Shown: positions 1-5,536, counted from the stretch's first letter. The stretch: 6,578 nt of DNA from Rubrobacter sp. (GCA_016781775.1 JADDPR010000370.1:1-6578), one strand, 5' to 3'. Notes: generated by a model from the sequence alone, not told the origin. Program-made: numbers and translations.

Positions 1-153
1 GACCTCGCGGACGTCCCGCCGACGTCGAACCCCATGAACTTCACGAACGTCCTCCGGCCGGACGACCCGCACCGCGAGCTCCCGAGGGAAGAGGCCCTGG
101 CACCCGCCCCCGACGCCGCCGATGGCCTCTTCGCCGTCCCGAGGATAGATTAA
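1..153 (+). CDS. gatC: GatC, amidotransferase subunit C (3' end only)
   Basis: This is the C-terminal 50 residues of GatC, the small subunit that wraps around GatA and stabilises the GatCAB Asp-tRNA(Asn)/Glu-tRNA(Gln) amidotransferase. The frame is open from base 1 and ends at TAA 151-153. The visible part carries the family's C-terminal signature: DVPPTSNPMN followed by NVLRPDDP, matching the conserved pattern of a Thr-Ser-Asn-Pro turn and then N-V-L-R-x-D. A variable Ala/Pro/Asp-rich stretch follows and the protein ends FAVPRID. The N-terminal half lies outside the window. Only one base separates its stop from the gatA start, and a GAGG at 141-144 inside this gene is the likely ribosome-binding site of gatA, so the two genes are probably translationally coupled. 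Identification rests on the motif and on the adjacent gatA. Confidence 0.9.
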   Translation, partial: DLADVPPTSNPMNFTNVLRPDDPHRELPREEALAPAPDAADGLFAVPRID

Positions 154-154
154 C

Positions 155-1612
155 GTGGCGAGCCCGACGAGAAGCGAGCTGCTGAACCTCACCGCGTACG
201 AGCTTGCGGGGGAGATACAGGCCGGCAACGTCTCAGCCCGCGAGGCCGCGGAGGTCGCGAACGCGCGCGTCGAGGAGGTCGAGGGCGAGGTGAACGCTTT
301 CGTCACCACGACGCCGGAGATCGCGCTGGAACGCGCCGCCCGCGTCGACGAGAAGAATGGTGCGAGAAAGCCCTGGGACGGCGTCCCGATGGCCGTGAAG
401 GACGTGCTCTCCACGCGCGGCGTCAGGACGACCTGCGGTTCGCGGATACTCGAAAGTTTCGAGCCCCTCTACGACGCCTCGGCGCTTGTCAACTACGGCG
501 AGGACCTCGTGATGGTCGGCAAGGCGAACATGGACGAGTTCGCCATGGGCTCCTCGACGGAGAACTCCGCCTATGGCGTCACTCGTAACCCATGGGACCT
601 TGGACGCGTCCCGGGGGGCTCCTCGGGCGGCTCGGCCGCCGCCGTCGCCGCTGGCGAGGGCTGGTGGGCGCTCGGAACGGACACCGGGGGCTCCGTGAGG
701 CAGCCCGCGGCGCTGTGCGGCATCGTCGGGCTCAAGCCGACCTACGGGCGCGTCTCGCGATTCGGGCTCATCGCCTTCGCCTCCTCGCTCGATCAGATCG
801 GGCCGATGACCCGCGACGTCCGCGACTCGGCGTTTCTACTTCAAGCCATCGCCGGACACGACCCGAAGGACTCGACGTCTGCCAACGTCGAGGTCCCGGA
901 CTACCTCTCGGGGCTCGAAGGCGGCGTCCCGGGCCTGCGCGTCGGGGTCGTCACCGAGCTTATGGGCGAAGGCATCGACGCGGGCGTGCGCGAGGTCGTG
1001 GAGAGGGCGGTCAAGGGCTTGGAAGGGGCCGGGGCCGAGGTGGGCGAGGTAAGCCTGCCGCACTCGAGGTACGGGCTGCCCGCCTACTACATCGTGGCTC
1101 CGGCCGAGGTGTCGTCGAACCTGGCGCGTTATGACGGGGTGCGTTACGGGCTGAGGGTCCCGGCCGGGGGCGTACACGAGATGTACCGGCAGACAAGGGA
1201 GGAGGGCTTCGGGGACGAGGTGAAGCGCAGGATCATGCTCGGCACCTACGCCCTCTCCTCCGGCTACTACGACGCCTACTACGCCCAGGCCCAGAAGGTC
1301 CGCACCAAGATCATCGAGGACTTCCGGGCGGCCTTCTCGCGCTACGACGTCCTCGTCTCCCCGACCGCGCCATCGGTGGCGTTCGGGATCGGCTCGAAGA
1401 CCGGCGACCCCCTGGCGATGTACGCCCAAGACATCTGCGCCGTCCCCGTGAGCCTCGCCGGCCTCCCCGCCATAAGCGTCCCCGGCGGCCTGAGCGATGG
1501 CCTCCCCGTCGGCGTCCAGCTTATCAGCGACCACTTCACCGAGCCGATGCTGCTGCGCGCCGCCCGCGCCGTCGAGGAGGTCGCGGACTTCGAGTTCGCG
1601 CTCAAGCCTTAG
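155..1612 (+). CDS. gatA: GatA, glutamyl/aspartyl-tRNA amidotransferase subunit A
   Basis: GatA is the glutaminase subunit of GatCAB: it hydrolyses glutamine and channels ammonia to GatB, which amidates the misacylated tRNA. The 485-residue length is normal for the family. The amidase-signature catalytic triad is complete: Lys82 in VPMAVKDV, the cis-Ser156 in PGGSSGGS and the nucleophile Ser180 in DTGGSVRQPA. The spacing of 24 residues between the two serines is the one known for this fold. Other conserved blocks are KANMDEFAMGSS (residues 123-134), CGIVGLKPTYGRVSRFGL (188-205) and the C-terminal LPAISVPGG / GLPVGVQLI region. The start is a GTG one base after the gatC stop, with GAGG 10 nt upstream; there is no nearby ATG alternative and the product begins as expected for GatA. 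It is co-transcribed with gatC. gatB is not immediately downstream, which is unusual for an actinobacterial locus. A hairpin follows the stop. Confidence 0.97.
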   Translation: MASPTRSELLNLTAYELAGEIQAGNVSAREAAEVANARVEEVEGEVNAFVTTTPEIALERAARVDEKNGARKPWDGVPMAVKDVLSTRGVRTTCGSRILESFEPLYDASALVNYGEDLVMVGKANMDEFAMGSSTENSAYGVTRNPWDLGRVPGGSSGGSAAAVAAGEGWWALGTDTGGSVRQPAALCGIVGLKPTYGRVSRFGLIAFASSLDQIGPMTRDVRDSAFLLQAIAGHDPKDSTSANVEVPDYLSGLEGGVPGLRVGVVTELMGEGIDAGVREVVERAVKGLEGAGAEVGEVSLPHSRYGLPAYYIVAPAEVSSNLARYDGVRYGLRVPAGGVHEMYRQTREEGFGDEVKRRIMLGTYALSSGYYDAYYAQAQKVRTKIIEDFRAAFSRYDVLVSPTAPSVAFGIGSKTGDPLAMYAQDICAVPVSLAGLPAISVPGGLSDGLPVGVQLISDHFTEPMLLRAARAVEEVADFEFALKP

Positions 1613-1619
1613 TTTTCGT

Positions 1620-1652
1620 CAGCTTCCTCCATGAGGTGGGAGGGGGAGGCTG
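1620..1652. terminator. Hairpin between convergent gatA and small gene
   Basis: CAGC at 1620-1623 pairs with GCTG at 1649-1652, and TTCCTCC at 1624-1630 pairs with GGGGGAG at 1642-1648. This gives an 11-bp stem with two G-T (G-U in RNA) pairs around an 11-nt loop. It lies 7 nt after the gatA stop and 2 nt after the stop of the opposing small gene, a placement expected of a shared bidirectional terminator. Neither strand has a T-run after the stem, so it is not a textbook intrinsic terminator. It may act as a U-less hairpin terminator or only as an mRNA 3' end stabiliser. Confidence 0.4.
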
Positions 1653-1654
1653 GC

Positions 1655-1948
1655 CTACCAGACCTTCTGGCCCAGGTGCGATGCTCCCCGCAGGGGAGGG
1701 CGCGAGACGCGTCCCCGGCGCAGCCTCCTCAGGCTCTCGGCTAGCGAGGACTCGCGGAGACTAGTGAGGTCGCTCCCGGCCAGATCGTCCGTCAGCGCCC
1801 CTATTGCCGCGTACTCCTCGTGTTCGCGGGCGCACCGCTCGCAGAAGGGGACGCCCTGTATCTCGACCGCGGCGGGCCGGCCGTACGGATCATCGGTCGC
1901 GCTCCTTACCCAGCAGATCTTCGGTTCTTGCCGTCCGAACAATCCCAT
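1655..1948 (-). CDS. Small putative zinc-binding protein, unrecognised
   Basis: I do not recognise this family. The 97-residue product begins MGLFGRQEPKICWV and has Cys12, Cys36, Cys39 and His43. The last three sit in FCERCAREHE (CxxCxxxH), so a single treble-clef or zinc-ribbon-like site made of C12, C36, C39 and H43 is plausible. Residues 44-70 look helical and acidic. The tail from about residue 68 is rich in Arg (RRLRRGR) and could touch nucleic acid or simply be disordered. No signal peptide or membrane segment is visible. The start was chosen because AGGAGG (complement of 1954-1959) lies 5 nt upstream of this ATG; an upstream in-frame ATG at 1993 would add 15 residues but has no such site. 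The gene is convergent with gatA and divergent from the hydrolase. The good Shine-Dalgarno sequence and Cys pattern argue that it is real. The function is unknown. Confidence 0.6.
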   Translation of the reverse strand: MGLFGRQEPKICWVRSATDDPYGRPAAVEIQGVPFCERCAREHEEYAAIGALTDDLAGSDLTSLRESSLAESLRRLRRGRVSRPPLRGASHLGQKVW

Positions 1949-1953
1949 AGCGG

Positions 1954-1959
1954 CCTCCT
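1954..1959 (-). promoter_or_regulatory. Shine-Dalgarno site of the small zinc-protein gene
   Basis: The complement reads AGGAGG, a full anti-16S match, 5 nt before the ATG whose first base is 1948. It decides the start of the small gene in favour of the inner Met over the in-frame ATG at 1993. Confidence 0.6.
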
Positions 1960-1986
1960 CGCTCTTACCCTTTCCTTCCCGATAGT

Positions 1987-1992
1987 TTGACA
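1987..1992 (+). promoter_or_regulatory. Consensus -35 box upstream of the hydrolase gene
   Basis: TTGACA is an exact match to the housekeeping sigma -35 element. At the usual distance (18 nt) the -10 candidate is CTTAAC at 2011-2016, which keeps only the central TAA of TATAAT, so the promoter would be weak without help. The putative -10 lies inside the 2010-2028 palindrome, which would suit repression by a protein bound there. The promoter would read toward the hydrolase with a leader of roughly 75-115 nt. The assignment is tentative because the -10 is poor. Confidence 0.3.
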
Positions 1993-2009
1993 CGGATTAC
2001 GCAAAGTTC

Positions 2010-2028
2010 CCTTAACCGCCGGTTAGGG
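2010..2028. promoter_or_regulatory. Palindrome TAACCG-C-CGGTTA, candidate operator
   Basis: Bases 2013-2018 (TAACCG) and 2020-2025 (CGGTTA) are a perfect inverted repeat around one central C. The flanking CC (2010-2011) and GG (2027-2028) extend the symmetry, with one T-G pair (2012/2026) between. The same half-site TAACCG occurs again at 2054-2059 in direct orientation, 41 bp further on (close to four helical turns). The position is in the divergent intergenic region between the small zinc-protein gene and the hydrolase, over the presumed -10 region of a TTGACA promoter. This is the geometry of an operator for a dimeric repressor. No regulator gene is in the window, so the binding protein is unknown. 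Confidence 0.4.
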
Positions 2029-2137
2029 TCTCGTGAAGAAGTGTTGGGCGTTGTAACCGGGTGTGACGTGGGGACCAGAATAGAGAGGCACCGCCGGGGT
2101 GTGGGAGGTACGGGGCACAAACGGGTATACAAGCAAG

Positions 2138-3001
2138 ATGAACCTTGAAAGCCGCTACGCAGACCTCGGGGACGTACGGCTGCATTACGTCGAGGCGGGG
2201 GAGGGGCCGCTCGTGGTTCTGCTGCACGGGTTTCCGCAGTCGCACCACATGTGGCGCTTCCAGCTCCCGGTGTTGGTCGAGGCGGGGTTTCGCATCGTGG
2301 CCCCGGACATGCGCGGCTACAACCTCTCGGAGAAGCCGGACAGAATCGAGCACTACCGCGTCGGCACGCTCGTGCGGGACGTGGAGCGCCTCATCGTGGA
2401 GCGAGGAGCGGAGAAGGCCACCGTGGTCGGGCACGACTGGGGCGCGATAATCGCGTGGTTCGCCGCGATGCGCCATCCGGAGCGCGTGGAGAAGCTCGCG
2501 ATCCTCAACGTCCCGCACCCGGCCCGCTTTCTGGACGGCCTCACGATGCCCAAGCAGTTGCTCAAAAGCTCCTACATGTTCTTCTTCCAGATTCCGCGGC
2601 TGCCGGAGAAGGCCCTGAGCGCGGGCGACTTCGCCGTCTTGCGCGCCGCACTACGCAGAAACCCCGTGCGGCCGGGGGCCATCTCCGCGGACGATGTCGA
2701 GCGTTACGTGGGGGCGATGGCGCAACCAGGGGCGCTGACCGCCACCATCAACTACTACCGCGCGCTCCTTCGCAACCCTTCCGAGACGCAGGCGTTGCCG
2801 AAGAAGATAGAAGCCCCTACGCTCGTGATCTGGGGCGAGAAGGACGTCTTTCTGAGCTTGGAGCTGGCCGATCCAGGCCCACTCTGGGTGTCGAACCTCC
2901 GCGTCGAGCGCCTCCCGGATGCGAGCCATTTCGTGGCGGAGGACCGCCCGGACGAGGTGAACGCCCTGCTTCTGGACTTCCTGCAGCACCCCTCGCCGTA
3001 G
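2138..3001 (+). CDS. Alpha/beta-hydrolase, epoxide hydrolase type
   Basis: Predicted soluble hydrolase of 287 residues in the epoxide hydrolase / dehalogenase branch of the alpha/beta fold. Visible catalytic features are the oxyanion-hole motif HGFP (residues 30-33), the nucleophile Asp100 in GHDWGA, the charge-relay acid Asp236 in WGEKDVFL and His264 in DASHFV. The cap carries SSYMFFFQIPRLPE (Tyr146) and INYYRALLR (Tyr206/207), the tyrosines that open the epoxide ring in soluble epoxide hydrolases. The nucleophile is Asp rather than Ser, so it is not an ordinary esterase. The INYYR motif favours an epoxide hydrolase over a haloalkane or fluoroacetate dehalogenase, although the latter stays possible; the substrate is unknown. 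The ATG at 2138 is chosen because homologues usually begin near ESRYADLGDVRLHYVEAG. A GTG at 2099 with GAGAGG 10 nt upstream would add 13 residues. No SD precedes the ATG. It is not in an operon: its neighbours are divergent upstream and convergent downstream. Confidence 0.88.
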   Translation: MNLESRYADLGDVRLHYVEAGEGPLVVLLHGFPQSHHMWRFQLPVLVEAGFRIVAPDMRGYNLSEKPDRIEHYRVGTLVRDVERLIVERGAEKATVVGHDWGAIIAWFAAMRHPERVEKLAILNVPHPARFLDGLTMPKQLLKSSYMFFFQIPRLPEKALSAGDFAVLRAALRRNPVRPGAISADDVERYVGAMAQPGALTATINYYRALLRNPSETQALPKKIEAPTLVIWGEKDVFLSLELADPGPLWVSNLRVERLPDASHFVAEDRPDEVNALLLDFLQHPSP

Positions 3002-3008
3002 GGGGTGC
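2986..3008. terminator. GC hairpin spanning the hydrolase stop codon
   Basis: GCACCCC at 2986-2992 pairs perfectly with GGGGTGC at 3002-3008 around a 9-nt loop that contains most of the stop codon. It is the first of two tandem hairpins at this convergent junction. No T-run follows on the plus strand, so it is a candidate U-less terminator element or 3'-end stabiliser rather than a classic intrinsic terminator. Confidence 0.35.
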
Positions 3009-3011
3009 AGC

Positions 3012-3034
3012 GTGCCACGCGTCGAGCGTGGCAC
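3012..3034. terminator. Perfect 9-bp hairpin, bidirectional terminator candidate
   Basis: GTGCCACGC (3012-3020) and GCGTGGCAC (3026-3034) are perfect inverted repeats around the 5-nt loop GTCGA. The hairpin is 10 nt after the hydrolase stop and 30 nt after the stop of the opposing GGDEF gene, so it could end both transcripts. The stem is strong and GC-rich, but neither side has a poly-T tail. Confidence 0.5.
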
Positions 3035-3064
3035 CGGCTCGTACGCGGGCTTCGGGCTCTCCCG

Positions 3065-3901
3065 CTACTCGCTGACGGCGTTGCCGCCGGCGTGTTTGGC
3101 GCGGTACAGGGTGCGGTCGGCGGCGCGGGTGAGATCGTCGGTGGTCGAGCCGGCCTCGGGGTAAGCGGCGACGCCCAGGGAGAGCGTGGGGTTCACCAGG
3201 ATGCCGTCGCGCTCGAAGGCGTGCTCCTCGACGGCACGGCGGATGCTCTCGGCCACCGCGAAGGTCGCCGACGCGTCCTCGCCGGGCAGGATGGCCTGGT
3301 ACTCGTCGCCGCCGAAGCGCGTCGCCCGGCGGCGTGCTCCACCGAGAACGGCGTCGAGGATATGGCCGACCTCCCCGACGGTGAACTCCCCCAAGAGGTG
3401 GCCGTGCTCGTCGTTGATCTCCTTGAGGTTGTCGACGTCCGCCATGATGACGCCGAGTGGCTCCCCCCTCGCCCGCGCCGCCGCCACGGCGCCCTCGAAC
3501 TCCTCGTCGAAGCGCGGCTTCGCGAGGAGGCCGGTGAGGTGATCCTCGGTGAGCGTTCGGTAGAGCTTCTCGTTGAGCTGCGCCTTCAAGGGGTCGGGCT
3601 CGGAGTACTCGATTAGGCTCTCGCCGAGGGCGAGCCGGTCGCCGTCCCTCAGGGGGCGAGCCGAGATCAGCGCCTCGCCGTTGAGCTTCGGTCTGCCCGT
3701 CCCCAGCGGCTCCACGAAGTAGTGTCCCTCCGGACCGGCGAAGATCCTGGCCTCCGCCGGTGCGACCTGCCCGTCGCGAAGCACGACCTCAGAGCGAAAC
3801 GGGTCGCCCCCGACGACGAACTCCTCCCCATCCAGACGATGGAAGGCGCCGAGGTCCGGCCCCCGCAAGACCATGAGGTGCGCGATGCGCCCCGCGTCCA
3901 T
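3065..3901 (-). CDS. FHA-like / GGDEF protein, probable diguanylate cyclase
   Basis: A 278-residue cytoplasmic signalling protein with no visible membrane segment. Residues 9-99 fit a forkhead-associated beta-sandwich (start MVLRGPDLGAFHRL, later LNGEALI and LRDGDRLALGE), but the phosphothreonine-binding GR and SxxH positions read GG (31-32) and APAEA (47-51), so the sensor looks degenerate. After a short linker, residues 119-278 are a GGDEF domain that would make cyclic di-GMP from GTP: DHLTGL (120-125), ADVDNLKEIND with metal Asp155 and Asn163, and the signature GGDEY (197-201) with Asp199/Glu200. Compared with PleD, the guanine-contacting Asp344 position is Glu172, the Arg446 position is Gly273, and the inhibitory RxxD site is absent. 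The start was chosen because GGAGAGGG lies 4 nt before this ATG; a longer frame from 4069 would run into the gatB leader. It is divergent from gatB. Confidence 0.87.
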   Translation of the reverse strand: MDAGRIAHLMVLRGPDLGAFHRLDGEEFVVGGDPFRSEVVLRDGQVAPAEARIFAGPEGHYFVEPLGTGRPKLNGEALISARPLRDGDRLALGESLIEYSEPDPLKAQLNEKLYRTLTEDHLTGLLAKPRFDEEFEGAVAAARARGEPLGVIMADVDNLKEINDEHGHLLGEFTVGEVGHILDAVLGGARRRATRFGGDEYQAILPGEDASATFAVAESIRRAVEEHAFERDGILVNPTLSLGVAAYPEAGSTTDDLTRAADRTLYRAKHAGGNAVSE

Positions 3902-3929
3902 GCGTCCCTCTCCTTCTCCGACGCCGACA

Positions 3930-3938
3930 ATTCTAGCA
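3930..3938 (-). promoter_or_regulatory. Extended -10 promoter of the GGDEF gene
   Basis: On the minus strand this reads TGCTAGAAT, an extended -10 (TGN followed by TAGAAT, five of six matches to TATAAT). The start point would fall near 3923, giving a leader of about 22 nt that contains the strong SD GGAGAGGG. No convincing -35 was found, as is tolerated for extended -10 promoters. Confidence 0.5.
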
Positions 3939-3968
3939 GCGGCCGATGGTAACACGACCTCACGAGAC

Positions 3969-3984
3969 GAACGGCACGGAACGG
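3969..3984. repeat. GAACGG direct repeat with a 10-bp period
   Basis: GAACGG occurs at 3969-3974 and again at 3979-3984, one helical turn apart. The centre (about 3976) is almost equidistant from the two predicted divergent start points (about 3923 and 4028), at roughly -50 of each. This could be an activator or shared regulator site, but six-base repeats in GC-rich DNA also arise by chance. Confidence 0.25.
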
Positions 3985-4012
3985 AGTGACCGACTCTGGC
4001 GCGGGGGGCGAA

Positions 4013-4021
4013 TGTTAGAAT
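4013..4021 (+). promoter_or_regulatory. Extended -10 promoter of gatB
   Basis: TGTTAGAAT, an extended -10 of the same TGNTAGAAT form as the divergent promoter serving the GGDEF gene. The predicted start point is near 4028, giving a leader of about 32 nt to the preferred gatB start at 4060. No good -35 is present at the standard spacing. It implies that gatB is transcribed independently of gatCA. Confidence 0.5.
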
Positions 4022-4045
4022 CGGCGTAGGCAGTGCGAGCGAGAC

Positions 4046-4050
4046 AGAGG
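4046..4050 (+). promoter_or_regulatory. Shine-Dalgarno site deciding the gatB start
   Basis: AGAGG lies 9 nt before the GTG at 4060. The alternative in-frame GTG at 4033 has only a weak GTAGG nearby and would sit just 5 nt from the predicted transcript start, so 4060 is preferred. Confidence 0.45.
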
Positions 4051-4059
4051 GTTTTCGGG

Positions 4060-5520
4060 GTGCAGACACAGGAGAGAAGAACCTATCAGGCGGTCATCGG
4101 GCTGGAGTTCCACGTACACCTCGCGACCCAGACGAAGATGTTCTGCTCCTGCCGCGTGACGTACGGCGACGAGCCGAACACGCACACCTGCCCCGTCTGC
4201 CTCGGCCACCCGGGGGCGCTCCCGGTTACCAACGAGAAGGCTATAGAGCTCGGGGTAATGGCGGGTCTCGCGCTCAACTGCGAGGTCGCCGGCAGGTCGG
4301 TCTTCGCCAGGAAGAACTACTTTTATCCGGACCTGCCGAAGGGCTACCAGATCTCCCAGTTTGACCTCCCGATCTGCACGGGCGGTCACCTCGACGTGCC
4401 GGTGGGGGACGAGACCGTCCGCGTCGGCATCACGCGCCTGCATCTGGAGGAGGACGCCGCGAAGAACGTCCACGTCGGCGAGTCGGGCCGCATGCACGGC
4501 TCCGTCGGCTCCATGGTGGACTACAACCGGGGCGGGACGCCGCTCATAGAGATCGTCACCGAGCCGGACATCCCCTCGCCCGAGGCCGCGAGGGCGACGG
4601 CTAACCACCTCAAGGCGATCCTCCAGGCCATCGGCGTCTCCGAGGCCGACATGGAGAAGGGCCAGATGCGCTGCGACGCCAACGTCTCCATCCGCAACCC
4701 CGACGGCTCCTTCGGCACCAAGACCGAGCTCAAGAACATGAACTCGTTCCGCTTCGTCGAGCGCGGCATCGTCCGGGAACTCGAGCGCCAGCGCGAGATC
4801 CTGGAGAACGGCGGTCGCGTCCAGCAGGCGACGGTCCACTACGATCCCGTCGCCGACGAGGTCCACGAGCTCCGGAGCAAGGAGTTCGCCCACGACTACC
4901 GCTACTTCCCGGAGCCGGATCTGCTACCGCTGGAGCTCACGGAGGCGTGGGTGCGCGAGATCAAGGACCGACTCCCCGAGCTTCCGGAGGAGAAGAAGAA
5001 CCGCTTCGTCGAGAGCTACGGCCTCTCCGACTACGCCGCGGGCGTCCTCACCGCCGACCGCGACCTCTCCTCCTTCTACGAGGAGGTCGTCTCCGGCGGC
5101 ACCGACCCGAAGCAGGCCGCAAACTGGATCTCGGGCGACCTTCGCGCCCTCCTCAACGAGTCGGGGGTCGACGTCTCGGACTCGAAGGTGACGCCGGGGC
5201 ACATGGTCGAGCTTATCGGGCTGGTCGAGGACGGTACGATCTCGCGCTCGGCCGCCAAGGACGTCCTCGCAGCGGTCTTCGAGACGGGGGATGCGCCCTC
5301 CGCGGTCGTCGAGCGCGAGGGCCTTGCCTCCGTCGGCGGGGACGAGCTCTCCGGGATGGTCGACGGCGTCATCGCGGAGAACCCCGACGAGGCCGAGCGC
5401 GTCCGTAACGGCGACAAAAAGGTTATCGGCTTCCTCGTCGGTCAGGTGATGAAGGCGAGCCGCGGCAGCGCCGACGGCGGCCGGGTCCGCACGCTCCTCA
5501 TGGAAAAGCTCGACGGCTAA
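4060..5520 (+). CDS. gatB: GatB, aspartyl/glutamyl-tRNA amidotransferase subunit B
   Basis: GatB activates the side-chain carboxylate of Glu-tRNA(Gln) or Asp-tRNA(Asn) with ATP and amidates it with ammonia from GatA. Numbered from GTG 4060 the product has 486 residues, within the normal size. The catalytic cradle carries AVIGLEFHVHL (11-21), RKNYFYPDLPKGYQISQFD (84-102), the LHLEEDA block (127-133), PLIEIVTEPD (161-170), GQMRCDANVS (201-210), ELKNMNSFRF (223-232) and DYRYFPEPDL (279-288). Cys29, Cys31, Cys44 and Cys47 form the CxC...CPVC zinc site found in a subset of GatB proteins. Residues about 338-485 form the helical plus YqeY-like tRNA-binding tail, with GQVMKASRG (461-469) near the end. 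The usual GLEVHVQL/EL reads GLEFHVHL here. GTG 4033, adding 9 residues, is an alternative start. It lies 2.4 kb from gatCA behind its own promoter; the IlvD-like gene follows after 16 bp. Confidence 0.97.
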   Translation: MQTQERRTYQAVIGLEFHVHLATQTKMFCSCRVTYGDEPNTHTCPVCLGHPGALPVTNEKAIELGVMAGLALNCEVAGRSVFARKNYFYPDLPKGYQISQFDLPICTGGHLDVPVGDETVRVGITRLHLEEDAAKNVHVGESGRMHGSVGSMVDYNRGGTPLIEIVTEPDIPSPEAARATANHLKAILQAIGVSEADMEKGQMRCDANVSIRNPDGSFGTKTELKNMNSFRFVERGIVRELERQREILENGGRVQQATVHYDPVADEVHELRSKEFAHDYRYFPEPDLLPLELTEAWVREIKDRLPELPEEKKNRFVESYGLSDYAAGVLTADRDLSSFYEEVVSGGTDPKQAANWISGDLRALLNESGVDVSDSKVTPGHMVELIGLVEDGTISRSAAKDVLAAVFETGDAPSAVVEREGLASVGGDELSGMVDGVIAENPDEAERVRNGDKKVIGFLVGQVMKASRGSADGGRVRTLLMEKLDG

Positions 5521-5536
5521 CAGCGACGCGCCGGCC

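Noticed and set aside
836..1534. Long minus-strand open frame (232 codons) opposite gatA
   Set aside because: Antisense to an unambiguous gatA; its predicted protein is low-complexity Gly/Arg/Asp/Val-rich and is explained by GC-rich codon bias of the real gene.
1949..2011. A minus-strand promoter for the small zinc-protein gene
   Set aside because: I looked for -35/-10 pairs reading toward the gene, such as TTTGCG with CTATCG, but none had more than a weak match, so no feature is claimed.
2251..3075. Plus-strand 274-codon frame overlapping the hydrolase in another frame
   Set aside because: Arg/Gly/Pro-rich translation with no motif, while the overlapping frame holds the complete hydrolase catalytic set.
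3005..3616. Plus-strand 203-codon frame opposite the GGDEF gene
   Set aside because: The opposite strand encodes the GGDEF domain with the GGDEY signature and a good Shine-Dalgarno; this frame is its mirror.
3902..4069. Longer GGDEF protein starting at 4069 with 56 extra residues
   Set aside because: The extra segment is Pro/Arg/Ser-rich without domain character, would overlap the gatB leader and both promoters, and the inner ATG has a strong Shine-Dalgarno.
4015..4893. Minus-strand open frame of 292 codons opposite gatB
   Set aside because: It covers the gatB promoter and catalytic domain in antisense and its protein shows no domain.
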